A stretch of DNA of 64,000 nt. It comes from Actinomadura sp. J1-007. Its GTDB lineage: Bacteria; Actinomycetota; Actinomycetes; Streptosporangiales; Streptosporangiaceae. The stretch spans positions 1,054,001 to 1,118,000 of the forward strand of contig NZ_WING01000002.1 in NCBI RefSeq assembly GCF_009793335.1. Reading direction: 5' to 3'. Positions 1 through 8,761 of the stretch are shown here, one piece after another. The notes under the pieces are model-generated. The model made no database searches. It had not been told where the DNA came from and saw nothing but the letters and a program-made list of their open reading frames with translations. How positions within the stretch are numbered: position 1 is the first letter of the stretch; every line of letters starts with the position of its first letter. The position numbers and the translations under genes are program-made.

Positions 1-3000
1 CACGCGGCGCGGCGGCGGTCGGCGCGGGCCGCGACGGCGAGAGCGAGGGCGCCCGCGCCGGTGAGCGCGGCGCTCGCGTACGCGAGATCGGCGAACGCCA
101 GCCCGACGCCGCACGCGGTGACCGCGTACCCGGCCGCCTCGACCGCGAGGGCCTCGACGGCGACGGTCGTCCCGTCCGGCTGTGCGCGGCGGGCCAGGCG
201 GGCGGCGAGGACGGCCGCGGGGACGGACGACGCGAGGACGGGGAACGCGGCGGTCTGCGGCGTCCAGCCCGCCGCGAGGCACGCGGCGGCGGTCAGGCCG
301 CCCGCGGCGAGGATCGCGGTGGCGGCGGCCGCGGCGCGGACCGCGGTTCTGCGGGCAGCCAGGGCGCATCCGGCGGCGACCGCGCAGGTGCCGGCGACGA
401 CCGCCAGCGTCGGGAGCCTCGCCGTCAGCGACCAGGCGACGGCCGTCGACGCCACCGCCAGCGCCGCCGCGCCGGACACCGTGTCCGTGCCGCGCGGCGC
501 GGCGGCGGCCTGTACGGCGAGCGCGACCGCGAGGGCGAACGCGACGCCGAGCGCCGCCGCGTACGGCGGGTCCGCGACCGCGAGGACGCACAGCAGCGCG
601 GGCGGCACGGTGATCGTCGCGGCCCGGTGCGCGGCCGCCGGGCCGAGGAGCAGCCGGGCCGACGCGGTCGCGGTCGCCGCGCCGAGGGCGCCCGCGGCGG
701 CCGTGGCGGGCACGAGCAGGACGTCCGGGACGGCGGGCAGCGTGTCGCGGACCGTGCCGTACCCGCCGCTCCAGGGGTGCGCGGGCCAGTGGCAGACGTC
801 CGCCATCACCGCCGCCAGCAGCGCGAGGGGCGGCACCAGCGCGACGGCCGCCGCCGTCCACCCGCAGCCGAGCGCGAGGTCGCGGGCCGCGCCGCGCAGC
901 CGGCCCGCCGCGAGCACCGCGGTGAGCCCGCCCGCCGCGAGGACGAGCGCCGCCCGCAGCGGATCACCGGACGCCATGGCCACGGAGACCGCCCACAGCG
1001 CCGCGCCCGCGAGGCGGAGGGCGTGCGCCGCGTGGGGCCGGTCGAGCGGCAGCGCGGCGGCGCGGACGATCAGCACGGCGACGCCGAGGACCACGAACGC
1101 GGCCGAACGGGCGGGCAGGTCCCCGGCCAGCGCCACCGCCGCGCCCTCCGCGCCGACCGCGAGGGCCGTCACCGCCGACGCGACCGACGAGACCCGCGAG
1201 TCGCCGCCCCGTACCGCGCAGGCCAGCCCGGCGAGGGCGAGGGCCGCGAGCACCGACAGCGTCGCCGTCCGGTCGGCGAGCGACCAGGACGCGGCGAGCG
1301 CGGCCGTCCACAGCGCCGTCGCGCCCGCCGTCGTCCGGGACAGCGCGGCCCACAGCGCGAGGCCCGCCGTCAGGCCCACGAGGAACGCCAGCGCCGCCCA
1401 GTAGGGCAGGTCGGCGGCCAGCGGGAGCGGCGCGAGCGCGACGGGGCCCGCGACGCGTACGACTCCGGCGCCCGCCCAGCGGCCCTGGTGCGCCGTCGCC
1501 GCGAGGACGGCGGCGAGCGCGGCGAGCGCGAGAACGGGCATCAGCACGGGACGCGCCGTCCACGCCTCGCCGGGGGACAGGAGGCCGCGGGCCGTTCCGG
1601 GGCCGTCCGCGGTCCACGCCTTGCCCAGCCACGCGAACGGGCCGAACAGCGAGGGGACGAACGAGTCGTGCACCGGCAGCGGCGCCAGCCCGGCCAGAAC
1701 GTACGCGGGGACGGCGCTCTGTGCGCTGCCTCGCCGCGACCACGCGCCAGCGGCCGCCAGCAACGCGCCGAGGGCCAGGGTGAGCGCCAGGACGTCCTGC
1801 CGTGGGCGTCCGCCCGGCGCGACCCCGGCGGACGCGGCGGTCGCGACGGCGGCGAGCGTGACGCCGGACGCCGCGAGGCCGACCGCGAGCGACTGCGCCG
1901 GACGGCGGTCCCGCAGCGCTGTCCCCGGCAGGACGGCGAGCGCCGCGCCGAGCACGACCGTTCGGACGTCGCGGCGGGAACGGGACACGGCGCGGGCCAG
2001 CCCGTCCGGGGCCCGTGCGCACGGCAGGAGCGCGACCAGGGGCACCGCGAGCAGCGCGAACGGCAGCGACGGCTGCGACCAGCCGTTCACGGCCCACAGC
2101 ACGGCGACGAGCCCGCCGCCCGCGAGGACCGTTCCGGCGCCAGCGCCGACCTGGACGGCCTCCGTCCTCGCCGCGGCCGCGCAGCCGAGAAGCAGGACGA
2201 CCGCCGCGCCCGCCGCCGCAGGCGCCCACACCGGCGCCGCGCCCGCCACCGACCACGCGGAGGCCAGGACGGCGACCGCGGCCCCCGACCCCGCCGCGAC
2301 CGGAGCGAACGGGACCGTCCGGCCGTACGCCCCGGCTCCGAGCAGCACCGCGCCAGCGCCGAGCAGCAACGCGGCGTCCGCCGCGCGCGGGAGCCCGCCG
2401 CGCCCGGCACGGCGACGACGGCCGAGGCGGCGCACAGCACGGCCGCGATCCGGCACCCGTCCCGCGCCGCGCCGGGCAGCGCCCGCACCTCCCGCCGGAA
2501 CGCCAGGCCGCCCGCCGCCAGCGCCGCCACCGCCATCACGGCCGGGGCCGCCGGACGCCCCGTCCAGACCGGCGCGTGCCCCGACCACATGCCGCCGAAC
2601 GCTCCGAGCGGTCCGACCAACGCCGCGACGACGTCCGGAGCCACCGCCACCGCCGCAAGCCCGAGCGCGACGGCGCCCGCTCCGGCCACGCCGGGCCGCG
2701 TCCGCTCGGGCAGCCGCGCCGCGGACGCGAGGACGGCGCACGCCGCCACCGCGTACACGGCCGGAGCCCAGCGGACCGGCAGGGCCTTCGCCGCCGGAGC
2801 CGCGAGCGCCGCGGCGGCCGCCGTCCCGGCGCCCGCCGAGAACGCGGCCCGTACCTCCTGCCCGTCGCCCGACCCGGCGCACACCCACGCCAGCGCGACC
2901 GCCAGCGCCAGCACCCCGGACGCGCGCAGCCCCGCCGCCGGACCGTCCGCCGCGAACGACGCCGCCAGCGCGACGGCCGCCCCCACCAGCCCCGCGAACA

Positions 3001-4319
3001 GCCCGGCGACCTCCGCGACGGCCCGTTCCAACGAGCCCGCCCGCTCCCGCGCGAACCACCGGACGGCGAGGTCGAGCGCCGCCGTCAGCAGCAGCGCCAG
3101 CGCCGCGCCGGCGGGCGTCGGACCCGCCTCGTACGCGGCGAGGGGCAGCGGAACGTGCGCGATGGCCAGCGCGGTCGGGCCGGGCAGCCGCAGCGGCGCC
3201 GCTCGCGCGTACCCCGCCCACAGCGCCGCGAGCGCCGCCGTCCCGGCGACCACCGGCCACAGGCCCGCCCCGCCGGACCCCGACTCGTTCAGCCCGCCCG
3301 GATCCGAGCTGTGCCCGATCACCGCGTTCGCCACCGCCAGGCCCGACAGCGGTACGAGCACGAGCCCGATGAACGCGACCGTCTCGGCCGTTGAGCTCAG
3401 CCGCCGCCGCGCCAGCGGCCAGGGCGCCGCCAGCGCGAGCGCGGTGACCGTGACCAGCACCGCCGCCCGCACCCCGAGATGCCCCAACTGACCACGGTGA
3501 ACACCACCGCCGCGATCCCGAGCAGGAGCCCGCCGAGCAGCAGCAGCAGATTCTGCACCGCATGTCGCGACAGATCCCGCCGCCCCCGCCCGTCCCCCCT
3601 CCGCACCCCGATCCGCGCCGCCGCCTCAGCACGCGCGACCCGCTGCCCAGCGCCCTGTCCGTACGGCGGTCGCGACGGCCTGGCGGCGGGCGTTCGCGCC
3701 TCCGCGTGGGCGGTGGCCTGTCCGCGTGTGGGTTGTGGGAGGGGCGCGGTTGTCTGCGGCGGTGTTTCGGTGTGCGCGTCGGGTCCTGGGTACGGGGGCG
3801 CGGCGGCGTGGCGGCGGGCGTTCGCGTCTTCGCGGGGGCGGTGGCCTGTTCGCGTGTGGGTTGTGGGAGGGGCGCGGTCGTCTGCGGCGGTGTTTCGGTG
3901 TGCGCGTCGGGCTCTGGGTACGGGGGTCGCGGCGGCGTGGCGGCGGGCGGTTGCGTCTTCGCGTGGGCGGCCGCTTGTGCGCGCGGGTGTTGCGGCGGGG
4001 GCGCAGTGGCCTGCGGTGGTGTTTCGGTGGGTGCGGTGGGGGTTCCGTGTGGCGCGGGCGGGGGCTCGGCGGGTTGGGCGGGTGCGGGTGATGTCCGTTC
4101 GGCGGTGGGGGTGAGGGTGGCGAGGAGAGCGGCGCGGTCGGCGTTGAGGGTTGCGAGGCGTTTCGGGAGGACGGCCAGCCACGCTTCGACGTCGGCGATC
4201 TCGTCCTGGATGTTCCAGAGGCGCGCCGCCAGCGGGCCGGTCAGGGGGAGGCCGCAGGTCGGGCAGGCGGCGGTCCGCGCGGTCGGGTGAAGGCAGCCAG
4301 GACACTGAAGCCGGTTCAT
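1..4319 (-). CDS. Very large polytopic membrane protein with N-terminal zinc ribbon; left-truncated, frame broken three times
   Basis: The ATG at 4319 opens a protein starting MNRLQCPGCLHP, with a second Cys pair about 14 residues on (CPTCGLPL); together they look like a zinc ribbon. A short helical stretch and a Pro/Thr/Ala-rich linker with direct repeats follow. From about 3560 down to base 1 the minus strand encodes an almost continuous series of Ala/Leu/Val-rich membrane helices, so the product exceeds 1,400 residues and runs off the window. The frame must change near 3793 (inside a linker repeat one base shorter than its neighbour), near 3484 (TTGGGGCATC) and near 2395 (GCGGCGGGCTCCC). 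Adding one base at each restores helical membrane sequence. I know such long zinc-ribbon membrane proteins from actinomycetes but not their function. Whether it is a pseudogene or suffers assembly errors is unresolved; I favour errors. Confidence 0.7.
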   Translation of the reverse strand, partial: MNRLQCPGCLHPTARTAACPTCGLPLTGPLAARLWNIQDEIADVEAWLAVLPKRLATLNADRAALLATLTPTAERTSPAPAQPAEPPPAPHGTPTAPTETPPQATAPPPQHPRAQAAAHAKTQPPAATPPRPPYPEPDAHTETPPQTTAPLPQPTREQATAPAKTRTPAATPPRPRTQDPTRTPKHRRRQPRPSHNPHADRPPPTRRRERPPPGRRDRRTDRALGSGSRVLRRRRGSGCGGGTGGGGGICRDMRCRICCCCSAGSCSGSRRWCSPWSVGASRGAGGGAGHGHRARAGGALAAGAAAAELNGRDGRVHRARARTAVGPGGGERGDRAQLGSGRAERVGVRRGGPVAGGRRDGGARGAVGGVRASGAAAAARPDRAGHRARSAAPRRVRGGSDARRRGAGAAADGGARPRRPVVRAGAGGLVGTGRRGGRRAVRGAGGGGRRAGGVVRGGRSGGGAARVRGAGAGGRAGVGVRRVGRRAGGTGRVLGGRRDGGRRGARGSGGEGPAGPLGSGRVRGGGVRRPRVRGAAARADAARRGRSGRRRARACGGGGGSGRRRGVGRTARSVRRHVVGARAGLDGASGGPGRDGGGGAGGGRPGVPAGGAGAARRGAGRVPDRGRAVRRLGRRRRAGRGGLPRAADAALLLGAGAVLLGAGAYGRTVPFAPVAAGSGAAVAVLASAWSVAGAAPVWAPAAAGAAVVLLLGCAAAARTEAVQVGAGAGTVLAGGGLVAVLWAVNGWSQPSLPFALLAVPLVALLPCARAPDGLARAVSRSRRDVRTVVLGAALAVLPGTALRDRRPAQSLAVGLAASGVTLAAVATAASAGVAPGGRPRQDVLALTLALGALLAAAGAWSRRGSAQSAVPAYVLAGLAPLPVHDSFVPSLFGPFAWLGKAWTADGPGTARGLLSPGEAWTARPVLMPVLALAALAAVLAATAHQGRWAGAGVVRVAGPVALAPLPLAADLPYWAALAFLVGLTAGLALWAALSRTTAGATALWTAALAASWSLADRTATLSVLAALALAGLACAVRGGDSRVSSVASAVTALAVGAEGAAVALAGDLPARSAAFVVLGVAVLIVRAAALPLDRPHAAHALRLAGAALWAVSVAMASGDPLRAALVLAAGGLTAVLAAGRLRGAARDLALGCGWTAAAVALVPPLALLAAVMADVCHWPAHPWSGGYGTVRDTLPAVPDVLLVPATAAAGALGAATATASARLLLGPAAAHRAATITVPPALLCVLAVADPPYAAALGVAFALAVALAVQAAAAPRGTDTVSGAAALAVASTAVAWSLTARLPTLAVVAGTCAVAAGCALAARRTAVRAAAAATAILAAGGLTAAACLAAGWTPQTAAFPVLASSVPAAVLAARLARRAQPDGTTVAVEALAVEAAGYAVTACGVGLAFADLAYASAALTGAGALALAVAARADRRRAA

Positions 4320-4399
4320 GTCGGCACCCCGGGTCGGCGGTCTTTGCCGCGGACCCTAGACGCGCCCGCGGGCCCGTCTCGACATGTGTCACGAAATCT

Positions 4400-5005
4400 C
4401 TACATAACGGCGTGGACGAGCCGGGCGACCTGGTCCTCCAGCGGGGCCGTCGCGGCGAGCCGGTTGTCGATCTCGCTGTGCGGGACCGGCGGCGGCTCGT
4501 CCGGGCGCATCCGGGCGGTGAACGCGGCGAACGCCTCCAGCTTGCCCTCGTCCCTCGGGAGGCCCCGCGCGGTCAGGCGATGGCGGAGCGTGCCGGCGTC
4601 CGTGCGGATCCAGACGAGGCGGACGCGGGGGCCGCCCAGCGCCTCCACCCAGTCCGCCCAGCGGCGCGGCGAGCGGATCTGGCCCGTGAACGGGGCGCTC
4701 AGCAGCACCGGGCACCCGTACGAGCGGATCTCGCGCGCGGCGGCGGTGAGGCCGCCGTACTCGTGCCGCTTGACGTGCTCGTCGTACCACGGGCCTTCCC
4801 GCTCGCCCGGATCGCGCCCGTACGCGTCGAGCGTCGCCGCCACGAACGAGCCGAACAGCGTGTCCTTGTCGAGCAGCGCGGGGACGGGCCGGAGCCGTTC
4901 CAGCAGCAGCCGCGACACGGTCGACTTGCCCGAGCCGGGCGGGCCCGCCACCACCCAGACGGTCCCCGCCGCCGCGGGGGCGGGCCGGGGAGGCGCGGGC
5001 GGCAT
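4400..5005 (-). CDS. P-loop kinase-like AAA family protein
   Basis: A 201-residue protein with a clear Walker A motif, GPPGSGKST, at residues 21-29 after a Pro/Ala-rich leader. It then shows small-molecule-kinase-like features: LDKDTLFGS after the first helix, and an Arg-rich lid (RHRLTARGLPRDEGK). This resembles the AAA_33/gluconokinase-like group that phosphorylates small molecules or confers resistance. The substrate is not evident. The ATG shares its A with the stop codon of the upstream enolase-superfamily gene (TGATG), so the two are probably translationally coupled and may act in one pathway. Confidence 0.75.
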   Translation of the reverse strand: MPPAPPRPAPAAAGTVWVVAGPPGSGKSTVSRLLLERLRPVPALLDKDTLFGSFVAATLDAYGRDPGEREGPWYDEHVKRHEYGGLTAAAREIRSYGCPVLLSAPFTGQIRSPRRWADWVEALGGPRVRLVWIRTDAGTLRHRLTARGLPRDEGKLEAFAAFTARMRPDEPPPVPHSEIDNRLAATAPLEDQVARLVHAVM

Positions 5006-6066
5006 CAGACGGACAGGCGCATGCGGCGGGTCGCCAGCCGGTCGATGCGCGCCTCGTCGATCTCGTGGCCGAGGCCGGGCTGGGTGAGCGGGACGCCCAC
5101 CACGCCGCCCGACGACCGCACCGGCGGCGTCACGAACACCGGCCCGCCCGCCGGGTCGGACACGTCGCTCGGCAGCGTGCAGCCGGGCAGCGCGGCGAGC
5201 GCCACCGCCGCCGCCTGCCCGATGCCGAACGCGCCCGTGCCCGAGCACCACACGTCCCAGCCCGCCGCGTACGCCAGGTCGTGCGCGCTGCGCGCCGCCG
5301 TCAGCCCGCCCATCCGGTCGAGCCGCAGGTGCAGCGCGCGGCCCGCCTCCAGCGAGATCGCCGCGTCCAGGGTGTCCAGGTCGCCCACGTCGGGCGCGAC
5401 CGCCGTGCCGACGCGGCGCTGGAGCCGCGCGCACGCGCCGAGGTCGCCGCCCGCGAACGGCCGCTCGATCGCGACGAGCCCGTAGGCGTCCATGCCCTCC
5501 AGGACGGCCAGGTGCTCGGGCGTCTCGGCGTAGGCGTGCCCGGCGTCGGCGACGATCGCGAGGGCCGGGTACGCCTGCCGGATCGCGCGGACCGGCTCGA
5601 TGTCCCAGCCGGGCCGCACCTCCAGGGTGACGCGGGTGTGGCCCGCGCCGATCGCGCGGTTGGCGCGGCCCGCGACGGTGTCGAGGATCGGCTCGGGCGG
5701 CATCCGGGCGCCGGTCACGATCGAGGTGCGGGTGCCGCCGAGGGCGTGCGCGAGCGGGAGGCCCCGGCCGCGGCACCACAGGTCCCAGCACGCCACGTCG
5801 ATCGCGGCGGCGGCGCCGTGCGAGCCGAGGTCGGCCGCCGCCGACACGTCCTCGGGACGGTCCCAGTCGAGCCCGATGAGCGCGGGCCCCATCCGCTCCT
5901 CGATGTCGGCCCATGCCGGTCCGCCGCCGTCGGCGCCCTTGGGGACGGCGACCTCGCCCCAGCCGTTCGCGCCGTCCTCGCCCTCGATCCGGACGAGGAT
6001 GCTCTCGGGCCGCCGCCCGCGTGGCATCGCCACCCGGAACGCGTCGCAGCCGTGGATCCGGGGCAC
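5005..6066 (-). CDS. Enolase-superfamily (MenC/muconate-lactonizing-like) protein lacking the catalytic lysines
   Basis: The GTG at 6066 has GAGAGG eight bases upstream; a longer in-frame reading from 6141 exists but adds non-family sequence. The 353-residue product has the capping domain and the TIM-barrel signatures of the muconate lactonizing/o-succinylbenzoate synthase group. The expected metal ligands can be placed at Asp174 (VADAGHAY), Glu201 (AIERPF) and Asp226 (APDVGD). The KxK motif that normally precedes PGWD reads T-L-E at residues 147-149, and the second catalytic Lys aligns with Arg248 (LHLRLDRMGG). Family members are usually racemases, cycloisomerases or dehydratases using these lysines, so this one either does different chemistry or is inactive. 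It is coupled to the downstream kinase-like gene through TGATG. Confidence 0.75.
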   Translation of the reverse strand: MPRIHGCDAFRVAMPRGRRPESILVRIEGEDGANGWGEVAVPKGADGGGPAWADIEERMGPALIGLDWDRPEDVSAAADLGSHGAAAAIDVACWDLWCRGRGLPLAHALGGTRTSIVTGARMPPEPILDTVAGRANRAIGAGHTRVTLEVRPGWDIEPVRAIRQAYPALAIVADAGHAYAETPEHLAVLEGMDAYGLVAIERPFAGGDLGACARLQRRVGTAVAPDVGDLDTLDAAISLEAGRALHLRLDRMGGLTAARSAHDLAYAAGWDVWCSGTGAFGIGQAAAVALAALPGCTLPSDVSDPAGGPVFVTPPVRSSGGVVGVPLTQPGLGHEIDEARIDRLATRRMRLSV

Positions 6067-6163
6067 CCGCACCGCCTCTCGTCTCGTCCCGCTCGGACGT
6101 CTCCCCTCAATGATCCCCCCTTCCGGGAGCAGGCAAGACATCCGCGGCGCGGCGGGACGGGAG

Positions 6164-6607
6164 TCACGCCGCGGGGGAGCGGCGCGAGAAGCGCAGGGGC
6201 CGCTTGCCGTAGCCGCCGTCGGCCAGGCCGGCGAGCCGTTCGAACGGGTTGTAGGAGGCGTAGTCGCCGCACAGCGCGTACGAGAGCGCGGCCGCCGCGA
6301 GGTACAGCGGGATCATGACCGGGCCGAGGCAGTACGCGTACTGCGTCGCGTGCCGTGCCTCGTGCCGCAGCAGGGCCGGCCGCCGGGTGAGCCGTTCGGC
6401 CGCGTCGCCCCGCATCAGGACCACGTTGCCGACGGTGAAGGCGGGCGCGGCGGGAAGCGGCAGCCGGTACCCGCCGGCGACCCTCAGGCCGCCCGGAGCC
6501 GGACGGCTGCGGTGGGACCGGGTGCCCGCGGCGACGAGGAGGAGCCCGAGCGGCGTCGACAGGTTGGCCGCGTTGACGGCCTGGCGGAGGCGGTGGGCCC
6601 GGTTCAC
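6164..6607 (-). CDS. Small HExxH-motif protein (metalloprotease-like, hypothetical)
   Basis: A 147-residue protein starting at GTG 6607. Residues around 80-95 read LLRHEARHATQYAY, which contains HEARH, a zinc-metallopeptidase type HExxH motif. A hydrophobic stretch follows (MIPLYLAAAALSYALC), then the conserved-looking NPFERLA. Actinomycete proteins of this size with HExxH, a membrane segment and NPxE are common and often annotated as DUF4157-like, but the function is unknown. It is a single gene between the enolase-like gene and the LCP gene, with no strong Shine-Dalgarno. Confidence 0.65.
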   Translation of the reverse strand: MNRAHRLRQAVNAANLSTPLGLLLVAAGTRSHRSRPAPGGLRVAGGYRLPLPAAPAFTVGNVVLMRGDAAERLTRRPALLRHEARHATQYAYCLGPVMIPLYLAAAALSYALCGDYASYNPFERLAGLADGGYGKRPLRFSRRSPAA

Positions 6608-6769
6608 CGTGCCAGTGTCCCGCGGCCCCGGCCGTACCGTCCCTGTCCTGGACGCTGCCGTTCCGGACCGCCGGACCGCCCCGGACTGCCCGGATTGCCG
6701 GACGGCCCGGGGCGGTGGGGCCGCGGGCCGTCCGGCGTCTCGTTCAGGCCCGTACGTTCGGGAGGGGCG

Positions 6770-8281
6770 TCACTTGGGGCAGGTGGAGCCCAGGTCCATC
6801 GGCTTCGCCTGGCCCGCGCCCGCGTGGTGGCCGGCGGCCGGGGAGCCGGACTTGGACGCGCCCGGCGACGGCTTCGCGGGCGTGCTCGGCGTGGACTTGG
6901 GCGACGGCGCCGGGCTCGCCTTCGGGGCCACGGCCTTGGCCGCGAGCCGCCGGATCAGGTCGAAGTCGGGGGAGCCGGTGCTGATCAGCGGCGGGACGAA
7001 GGAGAGGCTGTCGAGCCGGGAGCCGTCCTTGACCTTGTCGGACAGCTCCATCAGCGCGGGCAGCAGCTCCTGCGGGAGGTCGGTGGAGATCGCGCGCTTG
7101 GTCGCGGCGGCGAGCTTGTCGAACTTGGTCAGCACGGTCTGCGGGTCGGCCTGCTGCGCGATCGCCCGCATCAGGCACTTCTGCCGGGCCATCCGCGCGT
7201 AGTCGTCGCTGGCGGTGCGGGAGCGCCCGTACCAGAGGGCCTCCTTGCCCTTCAGCACGCGGTCGCCGGGCTGGAGCACGCCGCCCTCCAGGCCGTACGG
7301 GATCGGCTCCGTGATCTTGATCTTGACGCCGCCCATCGCGTCCACGATGTCGGCGAACCCGAACATGTCGACCAGGATGTAGTAGTCGACGCGCTGCCCG
7401 AGGATGCCGGAGATCGTCTTCTTCAGCAGCTCGGGGCCGCGCTGGTTCTTGGGGGCGCCCGGCACCAGGTCGGGGTGCTCCTCGGCGTACTGGAACACCT
7501 CGTTGAGCAGGCCCGGCGTGCCCGCGCCGTCGCCGGTGAAGCCGTAGGGGAACCGGTCGCGGGCCGGCCCGGGCGGCATCTGGAAGTGCTCCAGGTTGCG
7601 CGGCAGGCTCAGCAGGACGGTGTCGCCGGTCTTGGTGTCCACGCTGGCGAGGGTCATGCTGTCGGTGCGGACGCCCTCGCGGTTGGCCGCGGCGTCGCCG
7701 CCGAGCAGCAGCACGTTGACGCGGGGCTGCCCGTCCCAGGGGTCCTTGGTGTCGATGTGGCGGCCGTTGGTGTTGCCGGTGCGGAAGATGCTGGTCAGCG
7801 CGTCCCGGTAGACGTAGGTGCTGTACGCGCCCCACGCCGACGGCACCGCGACCGCGAAGCACAGCACCACGACCCCGAGCGCCCCCGCGGCGTGCGAGAC
7901 GACCGACATGCCCTCCGGCCGGACGATCTGGTAGGAGCGGACCACGACCGCCATCCACACCAGCCCGAGGACCAGCAGGCCGATCGCGATGCCGCGCAGC
8001 CAGTCGGGCCGTACGGCGAGGTGGAGCAGGTCGGAGCGGAACGAGGTGGTGGCGACGGCCGCAGCGGCGAGCAGCAGCGCGAACCCGGTGAGCAGCAGCG
8101 CCCCCGCCCAGCGCCGGCCCGACCACAGGTGGGCGATGCCCCAGACCAGGGCCGAGGCGAGCGTCAGTCCGAGGGCCCTCGCCAGCCCCCGCGCCCCGCC
8201 GCGGGCCGGCTCGGTCTCGGACTCGGCGGCGGGGTCCGCGCCGTCCTCCGAGGCACGCCGGCTCGCTGAACGACTCGCCAT
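6770..8281 (-). CDS. LytR-CpsA-Psr (LCP) family cell-wall glycopolymer ligase
   Basis: A 503-residue protein. The N-terminal third holds several hydrophobic segments (roughly residues 33-75, 95-115 and 128-150) rather than the single helix usual in this family. The extracellular LCP domain follows with its hallmark order: NVLLLGGDA, RTDSMTLASVD, VLLSLPRNL, then YYILVDMFGFADIVDAMGGV and the Arg-containing YGRSRTASDDYARMARQ. LCP enzymes move undecaprenyl-linked glycopolymers such as arabinogalactan or teichoic-acid-like chains onto peptidoglycan. A Ser/Pro/Ala/Lys-rich C-terminal tail ends with a Cys. The gene is monocistronic, with a long untranslated region upstream. Confidence 0.9.
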   Translation of the reverse strand: MASRSASRRASEDGADPAAESETEPARGGARGLARALGLTLASALVWGIAHLWSGRRWAGALLLTGFALLLAAAAVATTSFRSDLLHLAVRPDWLRGIAIGLLVLGLVWMAVVVRSYQIVRPEGMSVVSHAAGALGVVVLCFAVAVPSAWGAYSTYVYRDALTSIFRTGNTNGRHIDTKDPWDGQPRVNVLLLGGDAAANREGVRTDSMTLASVDTKTGDTVLLSLPRNLEHFQMPPGPARDRFPYGFTGDGAGTPGLLNEVFQYAEEHPDLVPGAPKNQRGPELLKKTISGILGQRVDYYILVDMFGFADIVDAMGGVKIKITEPIPYGLEGGVLQPGDRVLKGKEALWYGRSRTASDDYARMARQKCLMRAIAQQADPQTVLTKFDKLAAATKRAISTDLPQELLPALMELSDKVKDGSRLDSLSFVPPLISTGSPDFDLIRRLAAKAVAPKASPAPSPKSTPSTPAKPSPGASKSGSPAAGHHAGAGQAKPMDLGSTCPK

Positions 8282-8761
8282 GTACGCTCCGATCCCCCAC
8301 CCACGGGCAATTCAGCCTCCGACTTACATTATGGACGCGCAAAACCGGGAAAGGGTTGCGGGGGTGGTCGACCGAACACGCGCTGTGGTGTCGCTAGGTG
8401 CTGCTTCGTCCGAGGATATTAACGTGACCCGCGCGTGAAGAGCGCATTGCCGGTTCCCGCCCGGTACGCGGCGGGACGAGCCGGTACCCGGTGATCTCAG
8501 AGCGCCCTGGCGCGCCCTGAGAGCGCGATCAGGGACGGAACGAGCGTTCCGGGCAATCGGGTACTGACCGGCCGCCGGAACGTCCCGGAGAGGCTCTGAA
8601 GGCTCCGCGGGACGCCGGCGCGGAGAGCACCGAGACGATCACGGCGCGCCCCCGGGCCGGACGGCGCGCGGGCGGACGGACGCGGACGGCGCGCGGGCGG
8701 CGCGCCGGAGGGCGCGCGGCGGCGGGCCGAGCGGCGCGTGCGGGCGGGCGCCGGGCCGCGG
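8282..8761. other. 480-base intergenic region between the LCP and guaB1-type genes
   Basis: No convincing gene is seen. The first part, next to the LCP start, is less GC-rich and probably carries its promoter; a CATAAT-like hexamer reads on the minus strand near 8330. An imperfect 28-base palindrome lies at 8495-8522. The rest is Arg-codon-like GCG/CGG-rich sequence without a ribosome binding site or protein-like composition. Confidence 0.5.
8495..8522. repeat. Imperfect inverted repeat
   Basis: TCTCAG at the left end pairs with CTGAGA at the right end, and the GC-rich interior is partly self-complementary. It could form a hairpin downstream of the guaB1-type gene, but there is no T-run, and the distance of about 240 bases from that stop codon makes a terminator role uncertain. 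Confidence 0.35.

Noticed and set aside
61..3491. Long plus-strand reading frames full of Arg, Ala and Pro
   Set aside because: They mirror the minus-strand membrane gene, lack ribosome binding sites and have unnatural composition; they result from high GC.
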